DNA from: Balanoglossus misakiensis
Lineage: Eukaryota > Hemichordata
Assembly: GCA_040954595.2 (NCBI GenBank)
Contig: CM082584.2
Span: 13,144,001-13,208,000, forward strand
Direction: 5' to 3'
Length of the DNA: 64,000 bases
Every line of letters starts with the position of its first letter. The stretch's first letter is position 1. Made by a program: the position numbers and the translations under genes. Positions 14,909 to 27,400 of this stretch are shown here, piece by piece. The notes under the pieces were generated by a model. It saw nothing but the letters and a program-made list of their open reading frames with translations, searched no databases and was not told the origin of the DNA.

Positions 14909-17573
14909 CTGAAACAGGAAAAAAATAGATATTATTACATACATGTCACAGTATCAAACATTTGTATGCTGTATTGCTTGAATTACTGTACTTGGGAAAA
15001 GTAGAAGAATCAATTGTTTTACTCGTTTTTAATTTAAAGGCCCAGTGACTCTTAATCACTGGATCTCTCTTTAAGACAATATTCTAAACCTTAGAGAGGA
15101 TAACTAAGGTCCAATTAATCTAAGTATCTCATATAAAAGCCTGATTCTCAATTACTTGGTCTCATTTACAGCCTGATACATCTCTGGATTTCAATTAAAG
15201 ACCTAATTACCGACTTGATTCTAACTTAATCTCTTTATTTAAAGGCCCATTTCTCAATCCCTGTTTTCCACTTAACTAAAGGCTATATTCTAAATCTAGA
15301 TCTCTCTAAAGATCTGATACATCCCCGGATTTCACTTATAATGGATCTAATTTCTTATTACCGGCCTTACTAAATGGCTTGATCCTAAATCACTGTCTCC
15401 AACTTAATAAAAGGTTTGAGTCCCAATCACTGTTTCTCACTTAAAGGCCGATATTCAAATCTTTTCCTCTTACTAAAATGCATCCAATAACATAAATATG
15501 ATTTTCAATATATTCTTATTCTATGTCTCAAATTATTGACTAATAGCAACAAAGTTGACTCTACCTGTTAAAAATGTATTCATCTGAACAGCACACAACA
15601 TACAGAAATAAGTTCTGCATGCAGTAAACATCACAAAAAATATTTCCCAACAAAGTAATGTTTACCCAAAGTAGACATTTATAAATTTCAGAATAAAAGT
15701 GGATTAATTGCCAGGTCCCTTTGATGAGAAACAATGGAAATCAGTTCAAACCATTAAAATATTGCCCATCACATCTACGAAAAGACAATAGTCACATCCT
15801 AGTCTCTGAAACAAGGACAGGCTGACAATAAATGTTCATGTCAATTTCCATAAAATTGGATACAAAATTTGTTACAATGTGATTTATTTTGAAACTAACA
15901 CCAGAGAAACCTACATCTATACTGAGCAAATTTAAATATTGCAACATGAGTTGAAGTAGCAGACGACACTGTCACAGTCAGTGATGAAATATCTCTTCCT
16001 TTTTTGTTAACCGACTTCCTTTGTTTTACCACAAAGCCCACTTATGAGTTAGTCTTCCACACAAAGAACGGTAGCTGGCACATTACATTTTCTCACCCTA
16101 CAAGGGCTAACACCTCCCTGCCGTTGGTCACATTTTTTTTATTCCGTCATAAGTTTTGTAGAGGTTAGGGTGGCATACAGACGACCGACTCTGTAACCTT
16201 TGAGGTGCCCAAAAGGTGGTCGTCTTCGCATGTTTATACAAGGCTGACGTGCACAAAAGTGGTAGCACACACACAAAATAACCGTTTTCGGTGATATTTA
16301 GTGGCTGACGAGAAGGTTTACGCTAACGGGCCACAAAATCTGACAAGGGGAACTTAGGAGGCGCACGAGAGATCATACGCCTCCGAGGCATTTTACGGAT
16401 TTTCGTTGATTACAAATCAAATAATTGACAGAGCCTCCAACAAAAGGTAAATTTAAATGATCTCCGTATAAGTTACAATTCATGCGGTCCGTGGACTAGA
16501 AAAACTTGAGGAACCGCTTTCATGAAGTCTGAAGCTGACGTCTTAACTGGTGCTTTACTGTCACAGAGCTTATCACCCGCACACAAAACACACATCACAA
16601 AGGATTTTGTCGACGTTTGCACGGGTTAATATTAACCAGATTTTATTCATAACGCGAGGCTAGGTCAGTGCCACCACAGCGAAACAAAAGATAGGGCCTC
16701 CTTTCAACATGGAGGGCTACCATGGCACACCAATAACAGTGGCCGGTACAACCATATCTTATGTATCACTCGACTAGTGACCAAATATCAAAACATACTT
16801 AAATCAACCCCAAGTGTTAAGTCATTGCCTATGGAGTAAAATTATCACACAGTCGGACAATGGTGTCGCAGTTTACAATACAGACACTGCACTGTTGTGA
16901 GTGCGTAACTTTGTATCATTTCATCTATATTATATGTATATACTTGACTCACCACCACCACGAATGTAGAAAACCCGGCGGTTCTCCTAACGTTATATTT
17001 TTCTCCCATCGTATCTGAAACGGCAAAATGTAAGCACTTATTTAACATACACAACAAATTTGGTCAACACACTATACACATAAATCGTTTACCATTGTGT
17101 TCGCCATGTCACGGCGTGTATTTATTATCACGAAGCGTGGAGGGAACCACACAAAATTCAAAATGGAGGGACGGTATACACAAAAAGGTACTGTATAAAA
17201 ATTAACTTACCTCTGAAAGAAATGTCTGTGCACTTTTTTGAGCTCCGACATGGAGTAAATATTCATAAACGTACAGTGCTAACCTGAATCGAGAAAAGGA
17301 AATGAGTAAAAATTACCACGTTGTTTACTAGGTAAGCAACCAGGAGGCCATAATGACTGAAGACCGAACGCTGAGCCGGAGGAGACCGACGGATGAAATT
17401 ACGAATTACGACTTTCCGTGAACGGATCTCGCCGAAACAAGTATCAAACCCAATAGATCCAATACTGTAGATTCGAATTATACACTTGGTTTTGCACTAC
17501 AAGTCAAAGAAACTTACTTTTCCCTCGCCTGACTGTCCGAAGGTACGCTAGAACCCTTTCCTTTGGCGTACAT
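14824..17573 (-). CDS. SSBP2: SSBP2/3/4-like single-stranded DNA-binding protein, 5' exons only (partial)
   Basis: Members of this family bind LDB1 (CLIM/Chip) and stabilise LIM-homeodomain transcription complexes in the nucleus; this is known of the family. Four exons on the minus strand, 17518-17573, 17211-17283, 16953-17014 and 14824-14908, splice in consistent phases (2, 0, 2, 0) into about 91 residues. They start [15 protein letters not shown] and contain [18 protein letters not shown] and [20 protein letters not shown], the near-invariant N-terminal LUFS/LisH-containing domain. All donors are GTAAG or GTGAG type. The expected Pro/Gly/Met-rich C-terminal exons were not found between 1 and 14823, so the rest of the gene must lie to the left of the window or in short exons I missed. 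Invertebrates usually have one gene that is ancestral to vertebrate SSBP2, SSBP3 and SSBP4. I use SSBP2 because of the adjacent ATG10. The family call is very secure; the paralogue name is only nominal. Confidence 0.93.
15036..15480 (+). repeat. Diverged tandem repeat, roughly 38-bp period, in SSBP intron 3
   Basis: Repeated units begin AAAGGCC or AAAGCCT, continue with a tract such as ATTCTCAATCACTG, and end TCTCACTTAA. Examples start near 15038, 15136, 15197, 15241, 15279, 15371, 15409 and 15444. Copies are degenerate and spacing is irregular, so the array appears old. No coding potential is seen. Confidence 0.6.
16953..17014 (-). CDS. SSBP2: SSBP coding exon 3
   Basis: It encodes [20 protein letters not shown]. 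It lies between a TTTCAG acceptor and a GTGAGTCA donor and ends two bases into the Cys codon completed by exon 4. Confidence 0.93.
17211..17283 (-). CDS. SSBP2: SSBP coding exon 2 (LisH-like helix)
   Basis: An acceptor ATTCAG precedes it and a GTAAGTTA donor follows it. It encodes [18 protein letters not shown] and then QTFLSE, the LisH-like helices used for oligomerisation and LDB1 binding in this family. Confidence 0.93.
17518..17573 (-). CDS. SSBP2: SSBP coding exon 1 with start codon
   Basis: The start ATG is at 17573-17571. The exon encodes [18 protein letters not shown] plus two bases of the next Lys codon and ends at a GTAAGTTT donor. The family start matches exactly apart from Gly/Ala at position 3, which fixes the start. 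Confidence 0.93.
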
Positions 17574-18352
17574 GCTGGGTAGCTGAACTGTCACGCACCT
17601 GTCAAGCCATCAAGGCCGAGTCCGACCTCGTTGTCATAGGAACTGTAGTTGATGACCTGTCGAAACGGCAGTTTTGATTGGCTGATTCACCTTAATTGGT
17701 TGGGAGATCTTGAAACCGCACCAAGCTGTGTTCACGTGATATATATAATTATATTCAATAGGCCATTTTGTTCCGAGGGACCTTCGGATGCGTGAAGTTG
17801 CTCAACAAAATTGCTCCCCTCACGAAAAAAGAAAAGGAAGTTGATTTCACTTTATAATCATCATATCATTCTATGGACTTTTCTCTCAATCTTAAGAAAC
17901 ATTTAAAACGCATATTCGTGACATATCTTTTTATCTTATCTCAATTAAACATTGGTAACATTTCCGCACTTTTAAAATAAAAGGGGGTAAGTTAAATAGC
18001 AATAAAAGCCTCGTGTTGCAATGTGAACAGACTGTATCTACTCTACATTGGATGTATATTTCATCTTTTAAACACCAGTTCATAGGGATTTTACGCTGTT
18101 GACTTCGATAGAATGAAAGCAACATCTGTGTCTATTTCCAAATCAATCCATAAAACTTTTCTGGAATTAGCGCTCAATATTATGAAGGCATCGGACACAT
18201 TGTTGCAGACGGCTTCTACCGTTGTTGTAACGAGGTTGAATGATCTTGAAACCGCTATACAACAAATTAGAGGCGGGCATTCCCTTTCATTTCGAGCCCG
18301 CTGTTACAACAACCGTCTTTATTCCCCATTCACAAAATCATTCATCACAAAA
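17574..18352. promoter_or_regulatory. Head-to-head SSBP/ATG10 intergenic promoter region
   Basis: The two start codons are about 780 bp apart and diverge. The interval has two inverted CCAAT boxes (ATTGG at 17677-17681 and 17695-17699) and a palindromic E-box CACGTG at 17733-17738 inside TTCACGTGAT. These elements and the GC-richer flanks suggest a bidirectional promoter. No TATA box position is claimed. Site function is inferred from the motifs only. Confidence 0.6.
17733..17738. promoter_or_regulatory. Palindromic E-box CACGTG (CLEAR/USF-like)
   Basis: The core CACGTG sits in the context TTCACGTGAT, close to the CLEAR element bound by MiT/TFE factors that activate autophagy and lysosome genes in vertebrates. 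It lies about 160 bp from the SSBP start codon and about 615 bp from the ATG10 start. USF or MYC/MAX-type factors would bind the same core. Confidence 0.4.
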
Positions 18353-18457
18353 ATGGCGACTGGTACCATATCCTGGACAAAATTCAAGAAAGATGCGCTT
18401 GAAATTATAAGACATTCGGGGCATATTCATGATGGCTGGCAGTATACGACGATCCAG
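18353..18457 (+). CDS. ATG10: ATG10 coding exon 1
   Basis: Thirty-five codons, from MATGTISWTKFKKDALEI to HDGWQYTTIQ, ending at a GTTTGTTT donor in phase 0. The pattern F..........H...I.D.W resembles the N terminus of vertebrate ATG10. This exon is the least conserved of the six. Confidence 0.8.
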
Positions 18458-21400
18458 GTTTGTTTCATACTCACAAAAAGTATATTATAGTTCAAAGAAA
18501 AACATGTAGAATGCCTGAACACCTTAGAAAAAATAATGGGATTTTGCTTAAAACTCAGGAACGAGCGAGGTAAACATATCCTTACTGCCAGCTGATGACG
18601 ATCAGCTGTGAGAGGCCAGCAAAGGGGTTACCCGTGCACGGTTCGCGTATATACGCTTACGAAGTTGGAGTGGCATATACACGTCGTCTGCTACGGTGCA
18701 AACCCATTGACAGAAGTTTTACGCACGAAAACTTGAGGCAGGGGAACTTTGGGATAAAACGTTAACTTCGTGCGTTTTTTGTTTGCTAAGTGTGTCAGAA
18801 AGATTATTCCCAGTAATAACTAATATTTCCACGAATATTTTGCGTGAGATGCTTCCTGGTGATGAACTGTGTATAAAAGACGCCGGCAAAATCGTTTACA
18901 GGTCGTCGTATTGCAATGTACATGTAGTGATGAAATGAACAAAGGACGTATTGTATTGTATATTTCGGAGCGCAAAGTTCACGAGAGTTCGCGATCTACT
19001 GCGCACCAGTGTACCTGGGCCATACGCGTATAACACTACCTAGGCAACATGCGCAAACATGCAACCAGCGACTGTCGAGTATAACGGACCCGAGCGCAAA
19101 AGCAGGCCACTTTGCGCGAACGATTTGTAAGATCTAGGACGAGGAGGAAATCGCATTTTTGGAAATGGGGTGTCTTTGTTGCATACGCGTACCAACCGGC
19201 AACCTCTTTGATCACATCCAGTTCTCCTACAGTTTCCAAAAGTAATTGACAATGAGCTTTATAATGTGACTCAAATTTAACTTTGTTGTTTCGTGAAAAT
19301 GTAAAACTTTTAAAATACAGCGAACCTAAGTGGTTCAAGTCCAGAACAATACACTTTAAATACATTGACCAATCAGAAGCCGTTTATTTGCACTTTTAAT
19401 ATCCGAAAGCAACAAAGTCACTCCTCATTGGCCAAAGAAGTAAGGTGACTTTTCATTGGTTACCATGGTAGAAAAAAAGACAGAAACGTTTTCTTTCTGA
19501 TTTAGTTACCTTTATTGAACAAAGTAGAAAATGAAACTATGCTAATATGGTGGATTAATATAATACCTATTGCCTCAAATATTATCAAAACAAATTTTGA
19601 CATCACATTTTCAGGGGTGTCACTGTTGAAGTAAAGAAAAGCCAGGGAAGATAATAAACATTCAGTTCTTGATTTACATGTAGATAGTTGAATCTTCTTT
19701 CACTTTGTTGTTTTCTAACAATCATATAGTTAAGTTTCTCTAGTAAGGTCTGTCAATAGCTACCTCTCCAACCTCTACTGATGCACTTTAAACTATACAA
19801 AAGTGAAGCCTCAAAAACCATAGACAGTAGAAAGAGTTTCTACTGTCTATGCAAAAACGCAGCAGACATAACTACAAATGCGGTCACAGCAGTCTGAGTG
19901 GCTGGTCTGTGTGACCTTGCCAGTACAGGTTACCAGATACATTGTGTATGACCTTTGACCTTAAAGTGCACACACACGCTTTCAGGAACTGTCAAGGATA
20001 TAAAAGCAAAGTCGGTGACAAAAGGGGTGGAACCACCAGGTATATGTCAAGCTGTAACTTTGCCAACTATTTTTCTTAAATTTATTTAATATAATTGTTT
20101 AGTACAGAGTAAGTACTAGTATATTTGACATTTGATACATGGAACAAAAATGGTTAGAAAAATACTGTCACATGATAAAATACAAAAATCAAGATATGAA
20201 GAACAAAAATCAGGCTGAATAAAAACTGTTTTTTTACACTAGATGTCATGTACATCACAAGTTTTCATGCCCATAGTAACAGAGCAGACTTTGGTTTGTT
20301 TGTGGTTTATGTGCTCCACCCACTTTCCATGATTTATGTGGGGGTTTTTTTAGAAAAAATCCTTCCCCATTTCTTTATTCACATTGAAGGGGGATTGAAG
20401 ACCAGTCTAGCCTGTTCTTGCAACATGGATTTAACACAGCTTGGTTACATTGGAATTGCAAGGCTTGTTATGAACCATGCCTGTGTTCATTGAAGACTCA
20501 TTATCTTGTATGGTCAATTCCATCCACAAAACTATCACAAAATACTACAACCAGATTTTTTTTAATATGACCTTGTTGTGTGCAGTAAACAATTAAATTA
20601 GTCTTTCTGGAAGTGTCAATTTTACACATCTCAGTATTTTTCATTTTCTAGCTGCGTTTTTTCCACTTTGCTCAAGTTTTGGAGCACAATGGAAAAGCAC
20701 AGCTAGATACTAGACGAGCTTTCTTGATACAGATTCTGAATTATAATCTCACATGTTTTCTGCCAGTGTCAAGCCAATACATGTTGGTGTATACAAATGT
20801 TTGCATTCTGGTTAAATATGTTTTATCAGTGAACTAATATTTCATCATTTTCAACACTTCTGCTTGTTGGCAAATAACTTAAATGGCTAATAAAAACGAG
20901 TCTTACATTTTTGTTTGAAAATCAAATGACCAGATAATATTTCTGTTCCACTAGAGATTACTACTTGTTTGAGGTCACTTGAATGTCGGAGTGAAATCCA
21001 TGCCTTCTCCAAGTAGACTTGCTCACTTTATGATGGGGATGATGGGAAGAGAAAGTGGCAATATGCTTGCACGAAAATGATGAAGATGAAATATTTTTAC
21101 CCGGGTAAAACTTTGCAGTATGTGAAAACCTAGTAGGCATGATTAGCCCAGCACCCAATTTTCGCTCACATGCCTGCATGTAAGGGCTTCATTCACATGT
21201 GATGTCCTACTTTACCCAGACAGTATTAGTTCCTCCCTATTCATATGCAGATAAGCTATTGGCTCAATGCCAAACTTATTTGACCCCTCTTTCTTCTGAC
21301 TGTGTATGGCCTTGTGTATTTTTTCTAAGTTCGGTCATGCATAATGAATGATGTACATATCTATTATTTCTCTTTTACCAGAGTAAAGCAGCAAAGAGAA

Positions 21401-24400
21401 GTGCAGACGCAGTGTTTTTCCTAATTTTCATCCGTCCAAGTTACAAGTCAAATCTACGTGCCGTTTGATCTCGTGTGAATGGGATGGAACCATGATCCCA
21501 TCAGAAGTTGTTCATTGAAATATATTAATTCATATCTATGGCCAAAATATGACTTAATTTTTTTTCTGTATACATTTCACAAAATGCTCTGGTATATTTG
21601 TATTAAATGTTCTTTTTTTAATGTTCACAAGTTTGAAGTATCCTGTTTGTGTACGGTTTCAATTATAGTAAAAATGTGTGATTGTCCATAGTTCTTGCCA
21701 GATTTCATTATCTGTATCAAATATTAGTATTTTTTTTATAAATTACCGACCAAAAGCACTGCAAAAGACATACTGTAGGGTCCTGATGTCTTTTGTGCTG
21801 TGGTTGTGCGTTGACTTGTGGGTGATTAGTCTGTTGCCGATGCCAACCAGCCATCCCAGGATGCACCAACGTGTGGTGGCACTAACAGCCGCATGGCAAA
21901 GCCTAATAGTGTTAAGGTCATTGTATTATTGGCCTGTGATATTCACACCTGCAATTGAGCCAACATACCACATGCAGACAAACGCTACTTTCTGAAAATA
22001 CAGAGACTAGATTCCTCTCTCCCTATCTCATGAATCGTGGCATTTTCGCGCATCAGCAAATTAAGCCAGCTATTAATTAATTGTTGACCTGTGAAACACG
22101 ATGGCACTGGGTGTTCATTGTATCACGTTACACTGGATAATCTCTGAACATTCCTAATACCAACATAATGAATATAGATGTCTCATTCCAACTCAACTAC
22201 AAATGTGATGTGATGGTCCGCAATGTAGAATTTAATGTTCCATCCACCTGGGAAAGGATACATTTACACATTGTACATGGCTTTTAATTTCCAGTTGTAA
22301 TTTTGAGACCTCGAGTCTTTGCGCATTCCTCGTCTGTAGTCGATGTGATTCGGAAAATGATCTGAATGGACTGATGCGATAGGCCCTTGATCAAATTTGT
22401 GATTCGGATGATGATTAGCATAAATTTGATTCTAATAATTTCCCTCTGTCAACACAAGAAATCTTATTATATGGAACAGGTCTTATTATTTAAATCTATA
22501 GAAAGTGTTTTCAAAATGCCAACAATAAAACAAAAAAACATCCTCTTCTGGGTTTTTATTACAATCTACTTAAAAAAATATTTTCAAATAAAAAATAAAT
22601 AAAAAATACATCCTAGAACTTATTGTATTTCTGGATGCAAAATACATACGCTGGTATTCAAGTTCCTATACATATTTTTATGACAAGCTTCAAGAAAAAA
22701 ATACAATACTTTTCTGTTTTCAGATATGTCAGGGTACTATCTATGGTAAACCTTGTGATACTCATTTTTAAAGAAAATTTCAAGTATTTGTATAATAATT
22801 CAAAACTATAGTTTAGTTCAGTGTTGCTAAATATGACACTTTTGTATCATGTAATAACAAACATAGGAAAACTGTCAGATTTGATTTCCGTTATGATTTT
22901 TTCCATATTTTCTGAGGGAGATTATCAGTGGCATTTGATTTGGTGTTGTAATGTTTTAAAATACATCTAGGTCAGCAGAAGCAATATGCAAATAGCAGTC
23001 TAGAGTTGATGAGTCACTCGAACCCAGCCACACCATTAAAAAAAGTTGTTATCACAGAATTTCGGCAGTCCCATTTCTAGAAATTAGCCATTGAGGTAGA
23101 GTATGCATTATTTATGTCGTTTCATAATTTATAAGTGTAGAAATATAAATGGCCATATTTTTCAATAGAAATAAATATAAATTATCATTAAAATGCATGA
23201 CAACCCAGTGCCTGAGGTTTAATTTTGATTTTGACATGTTGCATATTTGGACAATCATGTAAAAAATGTCCAGAACATTAATTTTACATGAACACACAAA
23301 AACCACAACATGATATTTCACACGTCTGATATCTGACAAGTTTATCACTGTATCTTTAAAAGTACAATTTTGTAAATTCTAGTTTTTAATTCTTTATATC
23401 TTAAATCATAATTTTTGTTAGAAATATGTTAGATGTTTGAATATTTTCATTTCTTTTATGAGCAAAACAACCAGTGGTATATCCAACAAGGAAAATTTTA
23501 TGAACTCAAAAGTCACATATTTTTATTTTGGAATTCCAACATTCCCATATGTTACCATGCATGCCATACAGTTCAAATCATTTGTTTCTACGCTCACCAA
23601 ACTGGTCACAAACTCTCATTTCGGAATATCCCACTATATATCTCTTCCTGGAGGGGCACAAGGTTTTTCCCACAATGCACTGTTCTATTCACAATGCTAT
23701 ATGTGTGTTTAGGCAGCCAATAATCACATGGCTCCTTCTCAAATTCACTTACTCACCACGAACAGTTATTAACACTTTTCCTCAAAACAATTATGTGTAA
23801 CATTTTTTGTTCATAGTCGTATATATCTAAACAGACATTTCACTCCATGAATGACAATGCAATCCAGTGCAATGCAGTCATGTAAAAAAAATCAACAACA
23901 CAGATCTGTACTCTATTTCTCAAAAAAACAACAATATAATTTCTGTGTATGTATGTGTATGACTCTAAAACCGATACCATGGGAACCATGCTCTACGTCA
24001 TAATTGAAGAGTTCAGAAATTTCAGTCGTTAAGAACATACCACACAGTACTACATACTTAGTGACCAGGAGAGTTCAATGCTATATTAAAGTTCCTTCTT
24101 TGTGTTCATTCAGCGTAGGTTGTAATGTGTGAATAAATTTCCGAAAAGCTTGAGAAATGACAGCCTATAAAAATTTGGGTTGCTGTGAACTGGATATATG
24201 ACAGCCATAAGTAAATAATTAGTTATTATTGTATTTATACAGTTCTCTTTCAGTATGTAACAAACGTGTATTTTACATGTGTAAAGCATTTTAAATGTTT
24301 TGCACCATTTAAAGGATTTCAACACAAAGTTTTGAGCGTAATTGATTATAGTAAAAGCCAGGTGTAGCTATATTTCCACAAATTCATAAAAAATATTTAT

Positions 24401-27400
24401 ATTTATGACGTTGTTATCAAGATTATTATGACATTGATGTAACCATGGCAACCATCTGAGTCTTAAAGTCCTTCATCAATTACCATAATAGCTGTCTGTT
24501 TCAGGGTGAACTGTCCTTCATCAATTTGTGACTGTTTTCAGCCTCTTCCAACTCTTACTTTCTAACATTTCCAATACATGTATTAGCAAACATTGTTTTA
24601 TACCATATAATTACTTCTATAATATAATTTTGGGCCAGAACCTTTAATTTCCATTGAACTAGTCATATGTATGTCTGTGCCCATGAACGTGGTTTGAGTT
24701 GAGGCAAGCAGCTAAAGATCCAGCACTTCAGACCCGTATCAATTATTTAGCAAGTGAAACGAAAAATAACCAAAATAATGTCAAAGTGTGCATCTTTGTC
24801 TCTTGAAATACCTGAATAATTTATGTAACGTCTGTCAGTACATAAGAGGCATATTATCTAAACGCTAAGTGTCATTATTAAAAATATCACAGGTCAGCTA
24901 AACCAAAAAAAATTCCTTCTGGTCTCAGAATGTTTTAATCTGATGTCCTGCTAGCCATGGAAACAAAGCTGGGAACAGTGGTGTAACTTTCAGTTGATTC
25001 CAAATTTTTTTCAGGTAATTTCAGAACTCAGTTTCTTATTCCACTGCCTGAAGCCTAAAGCATGTTCAAACATTCAACAGTGATCGGTTTGTCGGTGCAT
25101 GTCTAAACACCTATGGTTGGTGTTGCTGATTTAAGTCTTGGTCTCAATTTATTTTCGGTTATCAACAACAATAATGCATATCTCTGTCACTTGTACCTGT
25201 CAAAAATCACTGTAAACAGTTTTACAGTAAAAGTTTTTAAAAATAAACGGGCAGCAGTCAAGTTCTGATATATGGAATACCACTGTTGGTCAGAACTGTA
25301 ATTTTGTGGCACGTACACAGTTCGAGTCATGCAAATATTCATGGGTGTGGCACAAGCAAAGTATTAAATTCAGAAAGTTGCTGAATATACTGACCAAAGT
25401 CTTCAAATTACTTCCCTGGGGGCACTTACAAAGCTGGAAGTTTCACCAAGCTTTTTGCAGTGGAAGGGAAAGATGTTGATCCACAAAATAAAAATTCTAA
25501 CAAATGTTTTCAAAAGTTTGATTAGCTGCTACAAGTGGAGCTTGTACGAAACTAGTCTAGAATAGGTGGACAGAAAAGGAGATGTCTCTGAAAGGTGGAA
25601 TAAAATATTGCTCAGCAAGTCAAGCACGCGTCAAATCATAATGTTTTTATTATCAAGCACTAGACTGGGACAAAATATTGTTTTGTGAAGTACGGTGTTT
25701 GGACTCTACCAACACGCATGTAGTTTAATGTTTAATCAGAGTCAATTTATCGTCACGGCAGCATTTCAAAAGATGCAGAGAATTCCAAATATTAGTAAAA
25801 CACTGCTCATAAAACAAAATGATCAAGGCTACCAAAACTGGTAATATTTGCAAGCTCTGAATTTAAAAACAGAAATACTACAGGTATACAGTAATGTCAT
25901 GTTTTCCTTCATAAAATGATCCCAGTTTTATTTTCTAGTAGGTAGCATTGTGGCGCATATATTTCATTTCCTGTCATGAAGTTTTTTATTGATCATTTCA
26001 TTTCAAAACTATGGCAAGACTTTTGCACATACTGAAATCAGTGCGCATTATCAAGATTTTAGTCTGAAGATTTGATTGGCTAAAAAAACATCGCTAATCT
26101 AAATGATTGATAATTGAAAAACACAGAAAAGTATCATATCTATAGTGACTTGCCCCGTAGCAACAGCATGAAATTCATTTCCGTAACTGAATAAGAATGT
26201 TAGTGAGATAGTATACAATATTAATTTTACTTAACACCGTTGGTCTGGAAAGGGACATTCATGTATGTCAATTACAAGGCAGTAACCGCAAGTAGATATG
26301 TTACAAGAAATAACAAGACTGATGTTGGCACTCTGATCAAGTGACTTGTTAAATTAATAATTGCTTGTATCAACAACTAATTATCTGAGCATTAACAGAT
26401 GGTCTGTAAGCACAGCTGACATGGTACCATAGCTGAAGGGTTGTTGGCAAATCAATATATCAAAATGGGAATCTATTACCTTATATAATTTATTCAAAAA
26501 GTATATTTTTTAAATTAGCCAATAACTAATGCTTACCATATTTTTACAAGTGTGTTCTGATGAAACATTCAGCTTATTTAAAAACATATGAAATGGTACA
26601 CATCTTGAGATCTTAACTGTTAGAAATTTTCTTGATAAAATTACATGAACCGTTCTCAGGAGGGTCATGATGCAGATTGTTGAACCCAGGTTATCTAAAA
26701 GTTTTATCAGTACATGAAAATTAAAGTGATATACCAGATTTCTAGTAACTCTCAGTATGTATTTAACAAGACATTGTTCCTTATTATTTCTAGGTAGGTA
26801 TGAAAATAATCCCTAATATTTAGGGGTGAGGGCAAAGACAAGTATTGTTTTAGAGATTTTTGTTTCTGTGAAAAATATTGATTTCCGTGTTCTGTTAAAC
26901 CATAGAAAACATTCACTTTTTTGAAGATCTGTGAATATAGCAATACTCAAGTACAACTCTGAGACTATAAGACTAAACAGACCAAAATACCAGTAGTGAT
27001 GGAAAAAAATTATTTAAGAGGGAGACATTGAGCACATGATGCGCTGAACTGTAGGTCGTGTTCATGTGCCTTGCCCAATTTTGGAAATTATTAACTGAAA
27101 GTCTGTTGAATTAGTGCATAGAATTGGCAGCATGCAGAGTGAAAAAAACGTAAGTCGCTATGAGAAAGTAGAAATCTCTGTTTCCATAGCAACCAGTGAA
27201 GTGAGCCCCCTTAGCTGCTACAATTTTTTTCTGCGTCACAGTTTCTTCTGTTCAGAGATGCTATTCAAAGAGGTCATTAATCGTTCGTATATACTCATAA
27301 GCAACAAATGACTGGCAAGTCCTTGTCGTTATTTTTGCTAAAAATTTTCAGATTGTGCTTTGTCTTGGTGGAGTTTTAATTGTCCAAAATGGTTGTCGTA

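Noticed and set aside
16150-16240. Imperfect palindrome around AGACGACC...GGTCGTCT
   Set aside because: The arms are only 8 bp with a long spacer, within chance expectation for this length.
18113-18352. N-terminal extension of ATG10 from an upstream in-frame ATG
   Set aside because: The extension has no match to ATG10. Starting at 18353 gives 220 residues, equal to the human length, with a good start context.
19036-19365. Minus-strand 109-residue frame as a gene
   Set aside because: No family resemblance and no splice or poly(A) support. It is mentioned only as part of the promoter-like island.
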